Assembly: GCA_035267785.1 (NCBI GenBank)
Contig: DATFLL010000116.1
Location: forward strand, 1 to 38,057
Reading direction: 5' to 3'
From: DATFLL01 sp035267785
Lineage (GTDB): Bacteria; Pseudomonadota; Gammaproteobacteria; DATFLL01
Length of the DNA stretch: 38,057 nucleotides
A program made the translations under genes and the position numbers. Position 1 is the first letter of the stretch. The number at the start of each line of letters is the position of its first letter. The notes below the pieces were generated by a model. It was not told the DNA's origin and searched no databases. It worked only from the letters and a program-made list of their open reading frames with translations. Shown here in pieces: positions 24,334 through 32,263 of the stretch.

Positions 24334-25260
24334 ATGCCCAAAGTCATTCCCGTTTTCGATCACTCGCAGCGCCCGAACGCGGCGCGCATGCCCGGCTGGA
24401 TCCGCCAGCGCCTGGGTGGCGGCGAGATCTACAGCAACACCGCCCGTGCTGTACACGCCAATACTCTGCATACCGTCTGCGAGGAAGCTGCCTGTCCCAA
24501 TCGCGGCGAGTGCTGGAGCCGCGGCACGGCCACCCTCATGCTGCTGGGCGACACGTGTACCCGCGCCTGCGGTTTTTGCAACGTGAAGACCGGCCGTCCG
24601 CAGTGGCACGACGCCGATGAGCCGAGGCGTGTGGCCGAGGCCGTCGAGCACATGGGCCTCGATTATGTCGTTCTGACCTCGGTCAATCGCGATGACCTCA
24701 GCGACGGCGGTGCAGGCATTTTCGCCGAGACGGTCCGTGCCATGCGCGAGCGCAAGGCCAGCCTCGGCATCGAGCTGTTGACTCCCGATTTTCGCAACTG
24801 CCAGGAGGCCGCCATCGAGCGGGTTTGCGGCGCGCTGCGCGAAAGCGCCGGCGAGCCGCGCCTGGTATGGGGCCACAACGTCGAGACCGTCCCTTCGCTG
24901 TATCGGACCGTTCGCAAGGGCTCCGACTATGCCCGTTCGCTGCGCCTGCTCGAGCTCGCCGCGCAAGAGTCCGGCATCGAGGCCAAGTCGGCCCTGATGC
25001 TTGGCCTCGGCGAGACTCGCGAGGAGGTCGTGGCGGTGCTGCGCGACCTGCGCGCCGCGGGCGTGCAGCGCGTCTCGCTCGGCCAGTACCTGCGCCCGAG
25101 CCGCTACCACCTGCCAGTCGAGGCGTACATCCACCCCGAGGCCTTCGCCGACTACGAGGCCGAGGCGCGCGCCCTGGGCTTCGAGTGGGTCAAGGCGGGG
25201 CCGTTGGTGCGTTCCTCGTATCACGCCGAAGAAGAACAGTCCGCCAACGCGGCCCAGTAA
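24334..25260 (+). CDS. lipA: Lipoyl synthase
   Basis: LipA inserts two sulfur atoms into octanoyl groups on carrier proteins such as GcvH and the E2 subunits. The 308-residue protein has the auxiliary-cluster cysteines C49, C54 and C60 (CEEAACPNRGEC), the radical SAM cysteines C75, C79 and C82 (CTRACGFC) and the C-terminal VRSSYHAEE serine-ligand motif. A GAGG lies seven bases before the ATG at 24334. It is the first gene after the glycine riboswitch and stands 15 bases before gcvT. Placing lipA at the head of the glycine cleavage operon makes sense because GcvH must be lipoylated. No lipB is next to it in this window. Confidence 0.96.
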   Translation: MPKVIPVFDHSQRPNAARMPGWIRQRLGGGEIYSNTARAVHANTLHTVCEEAACPNRGECWSRGTATLMLLGDTCTRACGFCNVKTGRPQWHDADEPRRVAEAVEHMGLDYVVLTSVNRDDLSDGGAGIFAETVRAMRERKASLGIELLTPDFRNCQEAAIERVCGALRESAGEPRLVWGHNVETVPSLYRTVRKGSDYARSLRLLELAAQESGIEAKSALMLGLGETREEVVAVLRDLRAAGVQRVSLGQYLRPSRYHLPVEAYIHPEAFADYEAEARALGFEWVKAGPLVRSSYHAEEEQSANAAQ

Positions 25261-25275
25261 CCGGGGACATAGAGA

Positions 25276-26358
25276 ATGGGTAACATGACTCCGCTGTATC
25301 AGCAGCACGTGGCCATGGGCGCCAAGGTCGTCGACTTCGGCGGCTGGGATATGCCGCTGCACTACGGCTCGCAGATCGAAGAGCACCATCAGGTGCGCCG
25401 CGACGCCGGCATGTTCGACGTCTCGCACATGACGGTCGTCGATATCAAGGGCGCGCGCGTGCGCGACTACCTGCGCCATCTCCTGGCCAACAACGTCGAC
25501 CGCCTCAAGGAGCCGGGCAAGGCGCTCTACAGCTGCATGCTCAACGCCGACGGCGGAGTGATCGACGACCTGATCGTCTATTTTATGGAGGACGGCTGGT
25601 TCCGCATGGTGGTCAATGCAGCGACCCACGACAAGGACATGGCCTGGCTGAACGAGCAGGCCGGCGCCTTCGACGTCCAGCTCGAAGAGCGCACGGACCT
25701 TGCCATGATCGCCGTGCAGGGGCCGAACGCGCGCGAGCGCATCCATCAGGCGATCCCAGCGGGCGCGGAGCGGGCCGGTGCGCTGGCGCCGTTCTTCGCC
25801 GCGATGGTCGACGGCCTGTTTATCGCCCGTACGGGTTATACCGGCGAGGACGGCTACGAGTTGATGGTGCCGAACGACCAGGTCGAGGGCCTTTGGATGC
25901 GCCTGGCCGAGCTCGGTGTCAAGCCCATCGGGTTGGGGGCGCGCGATACGCTGCGCCTGGAGGCGGGTATGAGCCTCTACGGCTCGGACATGGACGAGAC
26001 GACCACGCCGCTGGAGTCCGGGCTGGCCTGGACAGTGGCCTGGGAGCCTGAGGATCGCGATTTCATCGGACGCGCGGCGTTGAATCGCCAGCGCCAGGCG
26101 GGCGTGGCGCGCAAGCTCGTCGGTCTGGTGCTCGAGGACAAGGGCGTGCTGCGCAATCACCAGAAGGTGATCGTCGACGGCCTCGAGGACGGCGAGATCA
26201 CCAGCGGCAGCTTTTCACCGACGCTGGGCCATGCGATTGCGTTGGCGCGAGTGCCGGCCGGCATCGGTGCGACCTGCCAGGTGGAGCTGCGCGGCAAGCT
26301 CGTCACGGCCCGCGTCGTCAAGCCGCCGTTCGTGCGCCACGGCAAGATCTGCGTCTGA
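25276..26358 (+). CDS. gcvT: Glycine cleavage system T protein (aminomethyltransferase)
   Basis: GcvT transfers the methylene group from aminomethyl-lipoyl GcvH to tetrahydrofolate and releases ammonia. The 360-residue protein has the family segments VDFGGWDMPLHYGSQIEEHH, MFDVSHMTVVDIKG, NADGGVIDDLIVY, GYTGEDGYELM, LGARDTLRLEAGMSLYGSDMDE and the FSPTLGHAIALA region of the C-terminal domain. Start at 25276, though an ATG three codons later is also possible. It follows lipA by 15 bases and precedes gcvH by 59 bases. Confidence 0.96.
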   Translation: MGNMTPLYQQHVAMGAKVVDFGGWDMPLHYGSQIEEHHQVRRDAGMFDVSHMTVVDIKGARVRDYLRHLLANNVDRLKEPGKALYSCMLNADGGVIDDLIVYFMEDGWFRMVVNAATHDKDMAWLNEQAGAFDVQLEERTDLAMIAVQGPNARERIHQAIPAGAERAGALAPFFAAMVDGLFIARTGYTGEDGYELMVPNDQVEGLWMRLAELGVKPIGLGARDTLRLEAGMSLYGSDMDETTTPLESGLAWTVAWEPEDRDFIGRAALNRQRQAGVARKLVGLVLEDKGVLRNHQKVIVDGLEDGEITSGSFSPTLGHAIALARVPAGIGATCQVELRGKLVTARVVKPPFVRHGKICV

Positions 26359-26417
26359 TTTCATTCACCTTCGACGGGGGCGACAGAACCCCGATTACAA
26401 ACGCGAGGAATTACGAC

Positions 26418-26813
26418 ATGAGCGATGTCCCTGGGGAACTGAAGTACACCAAGAGCCACGAGTGGGTCCGCATCAATGAAGACGGTACCCTGACGATCGG
26501 CATTACCGATCACGCGCAGGACCTTCTCGGCGATATGGTCTACATCGAGCCGCCCGAGGCCGGGCGTAACGTTGCCGCGGGCGATGATTGCGCCGTGGTC
26601 GAGTCTGTCAAGGCCGCCTCCGACGTCTATTCGCCGATCGCCGGCGAGATCGTCGAGTCCAACGAGTCGCTGGCCGACAGCCCTGAGGTCGTAAACAAGG
26701 ACCCCTACGGCGACGGCTGGCTGTTCAAGCTCAAGCCCAGCGACGCCGGTGCGGTCAACGATCTGCTCGACGCCGCCGCTTACACCGCGTTCGTCGAGTC
26801 CGAGGAGCACTGA
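26418..26813 (+). CDS. gcvH: Glycine cleavage system H protein
   Basis: GcvH is the lipoyl carrier that shuttles the aminomethyl group between P, T and L proteins. The 131-residue protein has KYTKSHEWV at the N-terminus, ITDHAQDLLGDMVYIEPP, and the lipoylation site ESVKAASDVY with K65. Length and sequence are typical; the flanking gcv genes indicate a true GcvH rather than the lipoate-binding protein LbpA of sulfur oxidisers. GAGGAA lies before the ATG. Lipoyl synthase is encoded two genes upstream. Confidence 0.97.
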   Translation: MSDVPGELKYTKSHEWVRINEDGTLTIGITDHAQDLLGDMVYIEPPEAGRNVAAGDDCAVVESVKAASDVYSPIAGEIVESNESLADSPEVVNKDPYGDGWLFKLKPSDAGAVNDLLDAAAYTAFVESEEH

Positions 26814-26876
26814 GCCGGCTCGAGCGACCCTGACCGAAGGGGCCGCTCCCATCAACATCTGATTCTGGACTGCAAC

Positions 26877-28265
26877 ATGCCTTTTATCCCACACACCGAC
26901 GACGATGTCCGCAACATGCTCGACGCCATTGGCGTCAAGGGCATCGAAGACCTGTTCGACGAGATCCCCGCCGAGCTGCGCACCGGTCGACTCGACAACA
27001 TTCCCCCGGGAATGAGCGAAATGGCCATCTCGCGCCTGATGCACGCTCGGGCCGAGCAGGACGGCAGGCCGCTGTGTTTCGCCGGCGGCGGCGCCTATGA
27101 GCACCACATACCGGCGGCGGTCTGGGAGCTGACCACGCGCGGTGAATACTATTCGGCCTATACGCCGTATCAGGCCGAGGCCAGCCAGGGCACACTGCAG
27201 CTCCTCTACGAGTTTCAGACCATGGTGGCCGGGCTGACCGGCATGGACGTGTCCAACGCTTCGCTGTACGACGGCGCCTCGGCGCTCGCGGAGGCCGTCC
27301 TGATGGCGGTGCGCGCCAACCGTAAATCCAAGTCCAAGCGCATCCTCATGCCGCGCACGGTCAACCCCCTGTATCGCAAGGTCGCTCACACCATCGTCAC
27401 GAATCAGGGCATCGTGCTCGAAGAGCTGGACTACGACACCGCCGGCGGTCATATCGATCCGGCCAGTCTGCCCGAGGCCCCCGGCGAGTTCGCCGCGCTG
27501 GTGATTCCGCAGCCGAATTTCTTCGGCGTGCTCGAAGACGTACATGCGCTGACCGACTGGGCTCACTCGCACGGGGCGCTGGTGATCGCCGTGGCCAATC
27601 CGACCTCGCTGGCGTTGCTGACGCCGCCCGGCGAGTGGGGCGAGGCCGGCGCCGACATCGCCTGCGGCGAGGGTCAACCCCTGGGCGCGCCGCTGTCCTC
27701 GGGCGGCCCGTATTTCGGTTTCATGTGCTGTCGCCAGGAGCACGTGCGCCAGATGCCCGGGCGCATCATCGGCCGGACCGTGGATCTGGAAGGCCGCGAG
27801 GGCTTCGCCCTGACGCTGCAGGCGCGCGAGCAGCACATCCGCCGTTCCAAGGCGACTTCCAACATCTGCACCAATCAGGGTCTGCTGACCACGGCGGCGA
27901 CGATCTACATGGCGTTGCTTGGCCCGGACGGCCTGGAGCAGGTGGCGAGCAGTTGTCACGCCAACACCCAGAGTCTGGTCGAGCGCCTGTGTGCGCTGCC
28001 CGGTGTGACCAAGGTTTTCGAGCGCCCGATCTTTCACGAGGCGGTCTTGCGGTTCGAGCTGCCCGTGGCCGACCTGGTGCGGGCGCTGTCGGCGCAGAAC
28101 ATCGTTGCCGGTGTCCAGCTTGGCGACGATTACCCGGAGCTCGGCGACTGCCTGCTGGTGTGCGCTACCGAGACCAAGACCGAGGCCGACCTGGACAGCT
28201 ACGCGGACAACCTGGAGCGCATCTCGCAGCGCCTCAAGGCGCCCGACGCCCCGGTGGTCCCGTAA
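26877..28265 (+). CDS. gcvPA: Glycine dehydrogenase (decarboxylating) subunit 1
   Basis: This 462-residue protein is the N-terminal half of P protein in the two-subunit form. Family segments include PFIPHTDDDVRNMLDAIGV, FAGGGAYEHHIPAAV, YTPYQAEASQGTLQLLYEFQTM, the NASLYDGASALAEA stretch, and GLLTTAATIYMALLGP. It lacks the PLP lysine, which is in subunit 2. Many gammaproteobacteria have a single fused GcvP; the split form occurs in other groups and in some sulfur-oxidising and halophilic gammaproteobacteria. Subunit 2 is not adjacent: tpx and a repeat element lie between. Confidence 0.95.
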   Translation: MPFIPHTDDDVRNMLDAIGVKGIEDLFDEIPAELRTGRLDNIPPGMSEMAISRLMHARAEQDGRPLCFAGGGAYEHHIPAAVWELTTRGEYYSAYTPYQAEASQGTLQLLYEFQTMVAGLTGMDVSNASLYDGASALAEAVLMAVRANRKSKSKRILMPRTVNPLYRKVAHTIVTNQGIVLEELDYDTAGGHIDPASLPEAPGEFAALVIPQPNFFGVLEDVHALTDWAHSHGALVIAVANPTSLALLTPPGEWGEAGADIACGEGQPLGAPLSSGGPYFGFMCCRQEHVRQMPGRIIGRTVDLEGREGFALTLQAREQHIRRSKATSNICTNQGLLTTAATIYMALLGPDGLEQVASSCHANTQSLVERLCALPGVTKVFERPIFHEAVLRFELPVADLVRALSAQNIVAGVQLGDDYPELGDCLLVCATETKTEADLDSYADNLERISQRLKAPDAPVVP

Positions 28266-28316
28266 ATGGAATGACCACGGTCCCAGACGACCCCCAACCG
28301 CTCAAGGAGAACGCCC

Positions 28317-28817
28317 ATGGCCCAGATCACGCTCAAAGGCAATCCGATCAATACCAATGGCGATTTGCCCGCCGTCGACGCGGCCGCGCCGGACTTTCAC
28401 CTGACCGACGGCGAGCTCAACGACGTGACACTCGCCGACTACAAGGGCAAGAAGAAGCTGCTGAATATCGTGCCCAGCCTCGACACGCCCGTGTGCGCGA
28501 CTTCGACTAAGAAGTTCGACGAGTACGCAAAGGGTCGTGACAACGTTGTCATGCTGATTGTCTCGGCCGATCTGCCCTTCGCGCAGGGGCGCTTCTGTAC
28601 GAGTGAGAAGCTGGATAACGTCGTTCCGCTGTCGATGATGCGCAGCCGCAACTTCGCCAAGGACTACGGCGTGCTCATCCAGGACGGTCCGCTGGCCGGC
28701 ATTACCGCCCGCGCCATCGTCGTCATCGACGAGAACGACAAGGTCGTTTACACGGAAATGGTGCCCGAAATCGGCCAGGAGCCCGACTACGACAAGGCCC
28801 TCGCTGCACTAGGTTAG
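28317..28817 (+). CDS. tpx: Thiol peroxidase (atypical 2-Cys peroxiredoxin)
   Basis: Tpx reduces hydrogen and alkyl hydroperoxides with electrons from thioredoxin. The 166-residue protein has the peroxidatic cysteine in PSLDTPVCATS (C60) and the resolving cysteine in GRFCTSE (C94), spacing as in E. coli Tpx (C61/C95). An AAGGAG precedes the ATG. The unusual point is its place between gcvPA and gcvPB in the same orientation, 51 bases after gcvPA, so it should be transcribed under the glycine riboswitch unless a private promoter exists. A TIR-bounded repeat element follows directly. Confidence 0.96.
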   Translation: MAQITLKGNPINTNGDLPAVDAAAPDFHLTDGELNDVTLADYKGKKKLLNIVPSLDTPVCATSTKKFDEYAKGRDNVVMLIVSADLPFAQGRFCTSEKLDNVVPLSMMRSRNFAKDYGVLIQDGPLAGITARAIVVIDENDKVVYTEMVPEIGQEPDYDKALAALG

Positions 28818-28833
28818 TAGATATGCCGCAGCG

Positions 28834-28981
28834 AACCACAGAGGACACAGAGGCACGGAGATACAGCGTGTAAGGCGTTGCGTCTAGGTAGCGGTCCTAC
28901 ACGCAGGTGTATCGGTTGCGTGGTGTGGTGAATCGCGCGGAACTGCTCCGTTTTCTCTGTGTCTCGGTGTCCTCGGTGGTT
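28834..28981. repeat. TIR-bounded repeat element inside the gcv operon (148 bp)
   Basis: The left arm (28834-28860) and the inverted right arm (28955-28981) agree at 23 of 27 positions by eye; both outer ends are AACCAC. The arms belong to the CACAGAGGAC family. The inside (about 94 bases) is unrelated to that of the sister element at 30971-31133. No coding capacity. It separates tpx and gcvPB. The arms could form a long RNA hairpin in the operon transcript. Confidence 0.75.
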
Positions 28982-29036
28982 GTTTCCAGAGCGCTGTTTT
29001 ATTGACGAATACGTTTGAATTTAGTTGGAGAATGAC

Positions 29037-30488
29037 ATGCTGATCTTCGAACACTCCAAACCCGGACGCACGAACGCCGCGCAGGCGCCGGGCGTCGCGG
29101 TCAAGGCCGACGGTATTCCGTCGGAGTTGCGCCGCAAGAAGCGTCCGCTGCTGCCCGAGGTATCGGAGATGCAGGCGGTGCGTCATTACACGCGTTTGTC
29201 GCAGAAGAACTTCTCCATCGACACGCAGTTCTATCCGCTGGGCTCGTGCACCATGAAGTACAACCCGCGCGGCTGCAATACGCTGGCCATGCTGCCCGGT
29301 TTCCTGGCGCGTCACCCGCATTCGCCGGACAGCCTCGGGCAGGGTTACATGGCCTGCATGTACGAGCTGCAGGACATGCTCAAGGAAGTGACGGGCATGA
29401 AGGGTGTGTCCCTCGCGCCGATGGCCGGCGCCCAGGGCGAGTTCGCCGGCGTGGCGATGATCCGCGCCTATCACGAGGACCGCGGCGACAACGGGCGCAC
29501 CGAGATACTCGTGCCCGATGCCGCGCACGGCACCAACCCGGCCACGGCCACCATGTGCGGCTACAAGGTGCGCGAGATACCGACCGATAGCGAAGGCGAC
29601 GTCGATCTCGAAGCACTGCGGGCGGCGGTCGGTCCGCAGACGGCGGGCATCATGCTCACCAATCCCTCCACGCTGGGCGTGTTCGAGCGGCGCATCATGG
29701 AGATCGCGCGTATCGTCCACGAGGCCGGCGGCCTGCTGTATTACGACGGCGCCAACCTCAACGCCATCCTCGGCAAGGTCAAACCCGGGGACATGGGCTT
29801 CGACGTCATTCACATGAACCTGCACAAGACGTTCTCGACGCCGCACGGCGGCGGCGGTCCGGGCGCAGGGCCGGTCGGGGTGAGCGAGCGACTGCTGCCG
29901 TACCTGCCGATCCCGGTCGTGGACTATGACGGGCGCAGCTATCGCTGGCTGACCGAAAAGGATCGCCCCCAGAGCATCGGGCGCCTGTCGGCCTTCGGCG
30001 GCAACGCGGGTGTACTGCTGCGGGCCTACGTCTATGCGCGCCTGCTCGGACGTGAGGGCATGAAACGCGTGGCCGAGTACGCCACTCTCAACGCCAATTA
30101 CATGATGGCCCGTCTCAAACAGGCCGGCTTCGACGTCGCCTTCCCGAACCGGCGCGCGACGCACGAGTTCATCGTCACGCTCAAGCGCCAGGACAAGGAG
30201 CTCGACGTCAACGCGATGGATTTCGCCAAGCGCCTGCTGGATTACGGATTCCACGCGCCGACGACCTATTTCCCGCTGTTGGTGCCCGAGTGTTTGCTCA
30301 TCGAGCCGACCGAGACGGAGGCCAAGGAAGCACTCGACGGGTTTATCGAGGCCATGGCGTCGATCAACGGCGAGGCTGCCGAGAACAAGGACCTGGTCAA
30401 GGGCGCGCCGTATACCATGCCGGTGCGGCGCCTCGACGACGTCAAGGCGGCCCGCGAGCTCGATTTAACCTGGACCCCTGCCGCCTGA
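29037..30488 (+). CDS. gcvPB: Glycine dehydrogenase (decarboxylating) subunit 2
   Basis: This is the C-terminal, PLP-binding half of P protein, which decarboxylates glycine and loads the aminomethyl group on GcvH. The 483-residue protein has FYPLGSCTMKYNP, the VPDAAHGTNPATA motif, YYDGANLNAILG and the PLP lysine K264 in MNLHKTFSTPHGGGGPG. The ATG at 29037 follows GGAG at seven bases, so I prefer it to a TTG four codons upstream. It is separated from gcvPA by tpx and a repeat element. Confidence 0.96.
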   Translation: MLIFEHSKPGRTNAAQAPGVAVKADGIPSELRRKKRPLLPEVSEMQAVRHYTRLSQKNFSIDTQFYPLGSCTMKYNPRGCNTLAMLPGFLARHPHSPDSLGQGYMACMYELQDMLKEVTGMKGVSLAPMAGAQGEFAGVAMIRAYHEDRGDNGRTEILVPDAAHGTNPATATMCGYKVREIPTDSEGDVDLEALRAAVGPQTAGIMLTNPSTLGVFERRIMEIARIVHEAGGLLYYDGANLNAILGKVKPGDMGFDVIHMNLHKTFSTPHGGGGPGAGPVGVSERLLPYLPIPVVDYDGRSYRWLTEKDRPQSIGRLSAFGGNAGVLLRAYVYARLLGREGMKRVAEYATLNANYMMARLKQAGFDVAFPNRRATHEFIVTLKRQDKELDVNAMDFAKRLLDYGFHAPTTYFPLLVPECLLIEPTETEAKEALDGFIEAMASINGEAAENKDLVKGAPYTMPVRRLDDVKAARELDLTWTPAA

Positions 30489-30575
30489 CGACTGCGGACG
30501 CCTGTCAGTCTGCTCGCGGTTGGCAAGCGGTCCGGCTTGCGTTAACGTTCAGGCTTTCCACCACGGGTCAGCACG

Positions 30576-30947
30576 ATGCCGAAACCGGGCAAGACGGGAG
30601 TTGCGCGCATCCTCGATGCCACACGTTACTCGATGCAGGGCCTCAAGGCGGCATTCGTCAACGAGGCGGCATTTCGCCAGGAGCTGTTGCTGTGCGTCGT
30701 CTTCATCCCGGTGGGCTTGTGGCTGGGTGTCGACGGTGTGGAACGGGCGCTGCTCATCGGCAGTCTGCTGCTGGTGCTGATGGTCGAGCTGCTCAACTCG
30801 GCGATCGAGGCGATCGTCGATCGGGTTGATACCGACTGGAGCCCGCTGGCCGGCCGGGCCAAGGACATCGGGTCGGCCGCCGTCTTCATCTCCCTGCTCA
30901 ATGCAGGGACCATCTGGATACTGGTCCTCGCCGACCATTATCTGTAG
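30576..30947 (+). CDS. dgkA: Diacylglycerol kinase
   Basis: DgkA phosphorylates diacylglycerol, recycling the by-product of glycerophosphate transfer to membrane-derived glucans or similar polymers. The 123-residue protein has an amphipathic N-terminus (RILDATRYSMQGLKAAFVNEAAFRQE), three membrane helices, and the signature VELLNSAIEAIVDR with the catalytic/metal glutamates, then AKDIGSAAVF. It stands 87 bases after gcvPB. A phosphoglycerol transferase-like gene, which would generate diacylglycerol, lies 1.3 kb downstream. Confidence 0.95.
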   Translation: MPKPGKTGVARILDATRYSMQGLKAAFVNEAAFRQELLLCVVFIPVGLWLGVDGVERALLIGSLLLVLMVELLNSAIEAIVDRVDTDWSPLAGRAKDIGSAAVFISLLNAGTIWILVLADHYL

Positions 30948-30970
30948 GGCTGCACTAGCCAATTCGGATC

Positions 30971-31133
30971 TAACCACAGAGGACACAGAGGCACAGAGTT
31001 TCGTTGTTTCTATGATGCTGCCGAGCCGAATTCAGACCTTCGGCGCATAAAGCCAAGCTGGGCGCAGCATACAACGACAAGAAGCGCTTTTCTCCTCTTT
31101 CCAGCCTCCGTGTCTCGGTGTCCTCTGTGGTTA
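30971..31133. repeat. TIR-bounded repeat element between dgkA and the PfkB kinase (163 bp)
   Basis: The left arm starts TAACCACAGAGGACACAGAG (30971-30998) and the right arm (31106-31133) is its inverted copy with about four mismatches. Inside is about 107 bases unrelated to that of the element at 28834-28981. No coding capacity. Together with that element it shows conserved arms and different contents. Confidence 0.75.
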
Positions 31134-31205
31134 ATTACCGAGGCTTCAATTTTTCATCGGCGCCAATGCGCTGCCGAACACTTTAAAAATCGAAAAGGGT
31201 GATAT

Positions 31206-32138
31206 ATGTCTGCTTTGATTTGCGGTTCCTTTGCTTTTGACACCATCATGGTGTTCCACGACAAGTTCAAGAATCACATCCTGCCCGACAAGGTGCACAT
31301 TCTGAACGTGTCCTTCCTGGTGCCGGACATGCGCCGCGAATTCGGCGGCTGCGCCGGCAATATCGCATACAATCTCAAGTTGCTCGGCGGCGAGCCGCTG
31401 CCCATGGGCACCGTCGGCAACGACTTCGGGCCTTACGCCGAGTGGATGGACAAGTGCGGTATCGAGCGCAAGCACCTCAAGGTCGTCGATGAGACCTACA
31501 CGGCGCAGGCCTTCATCACGACCGACATGGACGACAACCAGATTACGGCCTTTCACCCCGGTGCGATGAACTTCTCGCACGAGAACGCCGTGACCGACGC
31601 CTCGGGCGTGAAGATAGGTATCGTTTCGCCCGACGGGCGCGACGGCATGATCGAGCACGCCCGCCAGTTTGCCGAGGCCGGTATTCCGTTCATCTTCGAC
31701 CCGGGCCAGGGCATGCCCATGTTCGACGGCGACGACCTGATGAAATTCGTCGAGCAGGCGACCTACGTGGCCCTGAACGATTACGAGGCGCAGCTGCTCC
31801 AGGAGCGCACAGGACGCTCCCTGCACGAGCTGGCCGACCACGTCGAGGCCATCGTCGTCACTCGCGGCGCCGAGGGTTCGCACATCTACACGGCCAAGCA
31901 CCGTCACGAGATCCCCTCGGCCAAGCCCGAGGCCGTCAACGACCCGACCGGCTGCGGCGACGCCTACCGGGCGGGTCTGCTCTACGGCCTCATGAACCAC
32001 ATGGACTGGGAAACCACCGGTCGCATCGCCTCGCTGATGGGCTCGATCAAGGTCGCCTCCCACGGCACCCAGAACCACAGCTTCACCCGTGACGAGTTCG
32101 AGGACCGCTTCAAGGCGGCTTTTGACCGCTCGCTGTGA
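31206..32138 (+). CDS. PfkB-family adenosine kinase-like sugar kinase
   Basis: The 310-residue protein is of the ribokinase/PfkB fold. It starts LICGSFAFDTIMVF, has the substrate-lid signature FGGCAGNIAYNLKLLGGEP, PFIFDPGQGMPMFDGDDL, and the anion-hole motif NDPTGCGDAYRAGLLYG with the catalytic aspartate in TGCGDAYRAG. Close relatives are annotated as adenosine kinase; the substrate (adenosine, inosine or a sugar) cannot be settled by eye. AAAGGGTGAT precedes the ATG. It begins 72 bases after a TIR element and may have its own promoter in that region. Confidence 0.88.
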   Translation: MSALICGSFAFDTIMVFHDKFKNHILPDKVHILNVSFLVPDMRREFGGCAGNIAYNLKLLGGEPLPMGTVGNDFGPYAEWMDKCGIERKHLKVVDETYTAQAFITTDMDDNQITAFHPGAMNFSHENAVTDASGVKIGIVSPDGRDGMIEHARQFAEAGIPFIFDPGQGMPMFDGDDLMKFVEQATYVALNDYEAQLLQERTGRSLHELADHVEAIVVTRGAEGSHIYTAKHRHEIPSAKPEAVNDPTGCGDAYRAGLLYGLMNHMDWETTGRIASLMGSIKVASHGTQNHSFTRDEFEDRFKAAFDRSL

Positions 32139-32144
32139 ACCTTT

Positions 32145-32153
32145 TGTTACAAT
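32145..32153 (+). promoter_or_regulatory. Extended -10 promoter for the LTA-synthase-like gene
   Basis: TGTTACAAT (TG, one base, TACAAT) seven bases after the kinase stop matches an extended -10 element. The gene starts about 110 bases later, after a stable stem-loop. Confidence 0.5.
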
Positions 32154-32162
32154 GTGGGTTTA

Positions 32163-32194
32163 CGGGGGGCCGGCGGCAGGGCTGCCGGTCCCCG
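32163..32194 (+). promoter_or_regulatory. Stem-loop in the leader of the LTA-synthase-like gene
   Basis: CGGGG (32163-32167) pairs with CCCCG (32190-32194), with inner CCGG/CCGG and CAG/CTG pairs. There is no T-run after it, so it is either the 3' end structure of the kinase transcript or a leader hairpin of the next gene. Confidence 0.35.
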
Positions 32195-32263
32195 TTCCGG
32201 CCCTTCGGCGCGGGTGCCGAGCGGCCGGCGTGGCCCACATAGACAATTAGGTAACAGCCACAG

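Noticed and set aside
26418..26813. LbpA lipoate-binding protein of the sHdr sulfur-oxidation pathway
   Set aside because: The flanking genes are gcvT and gcvPA, there are no hdr genes, and the sequence fits ordinary GcvH.
24298..28037. Long minus-strand open frames opposite lipA, gcvT and gcvPA
   Set aside because: Antisense shadows produced by codon bias; the plus-strand proteins are fully recognised and have ribosome sites.
28834..31133. Insertion sequence or composite transposon carrying gcvPB and dgkA
   Set aside because: Although two TIR elements flank these genes, there is no transposase, no target duplication evident and gcvPB belongs to the conserved operon.
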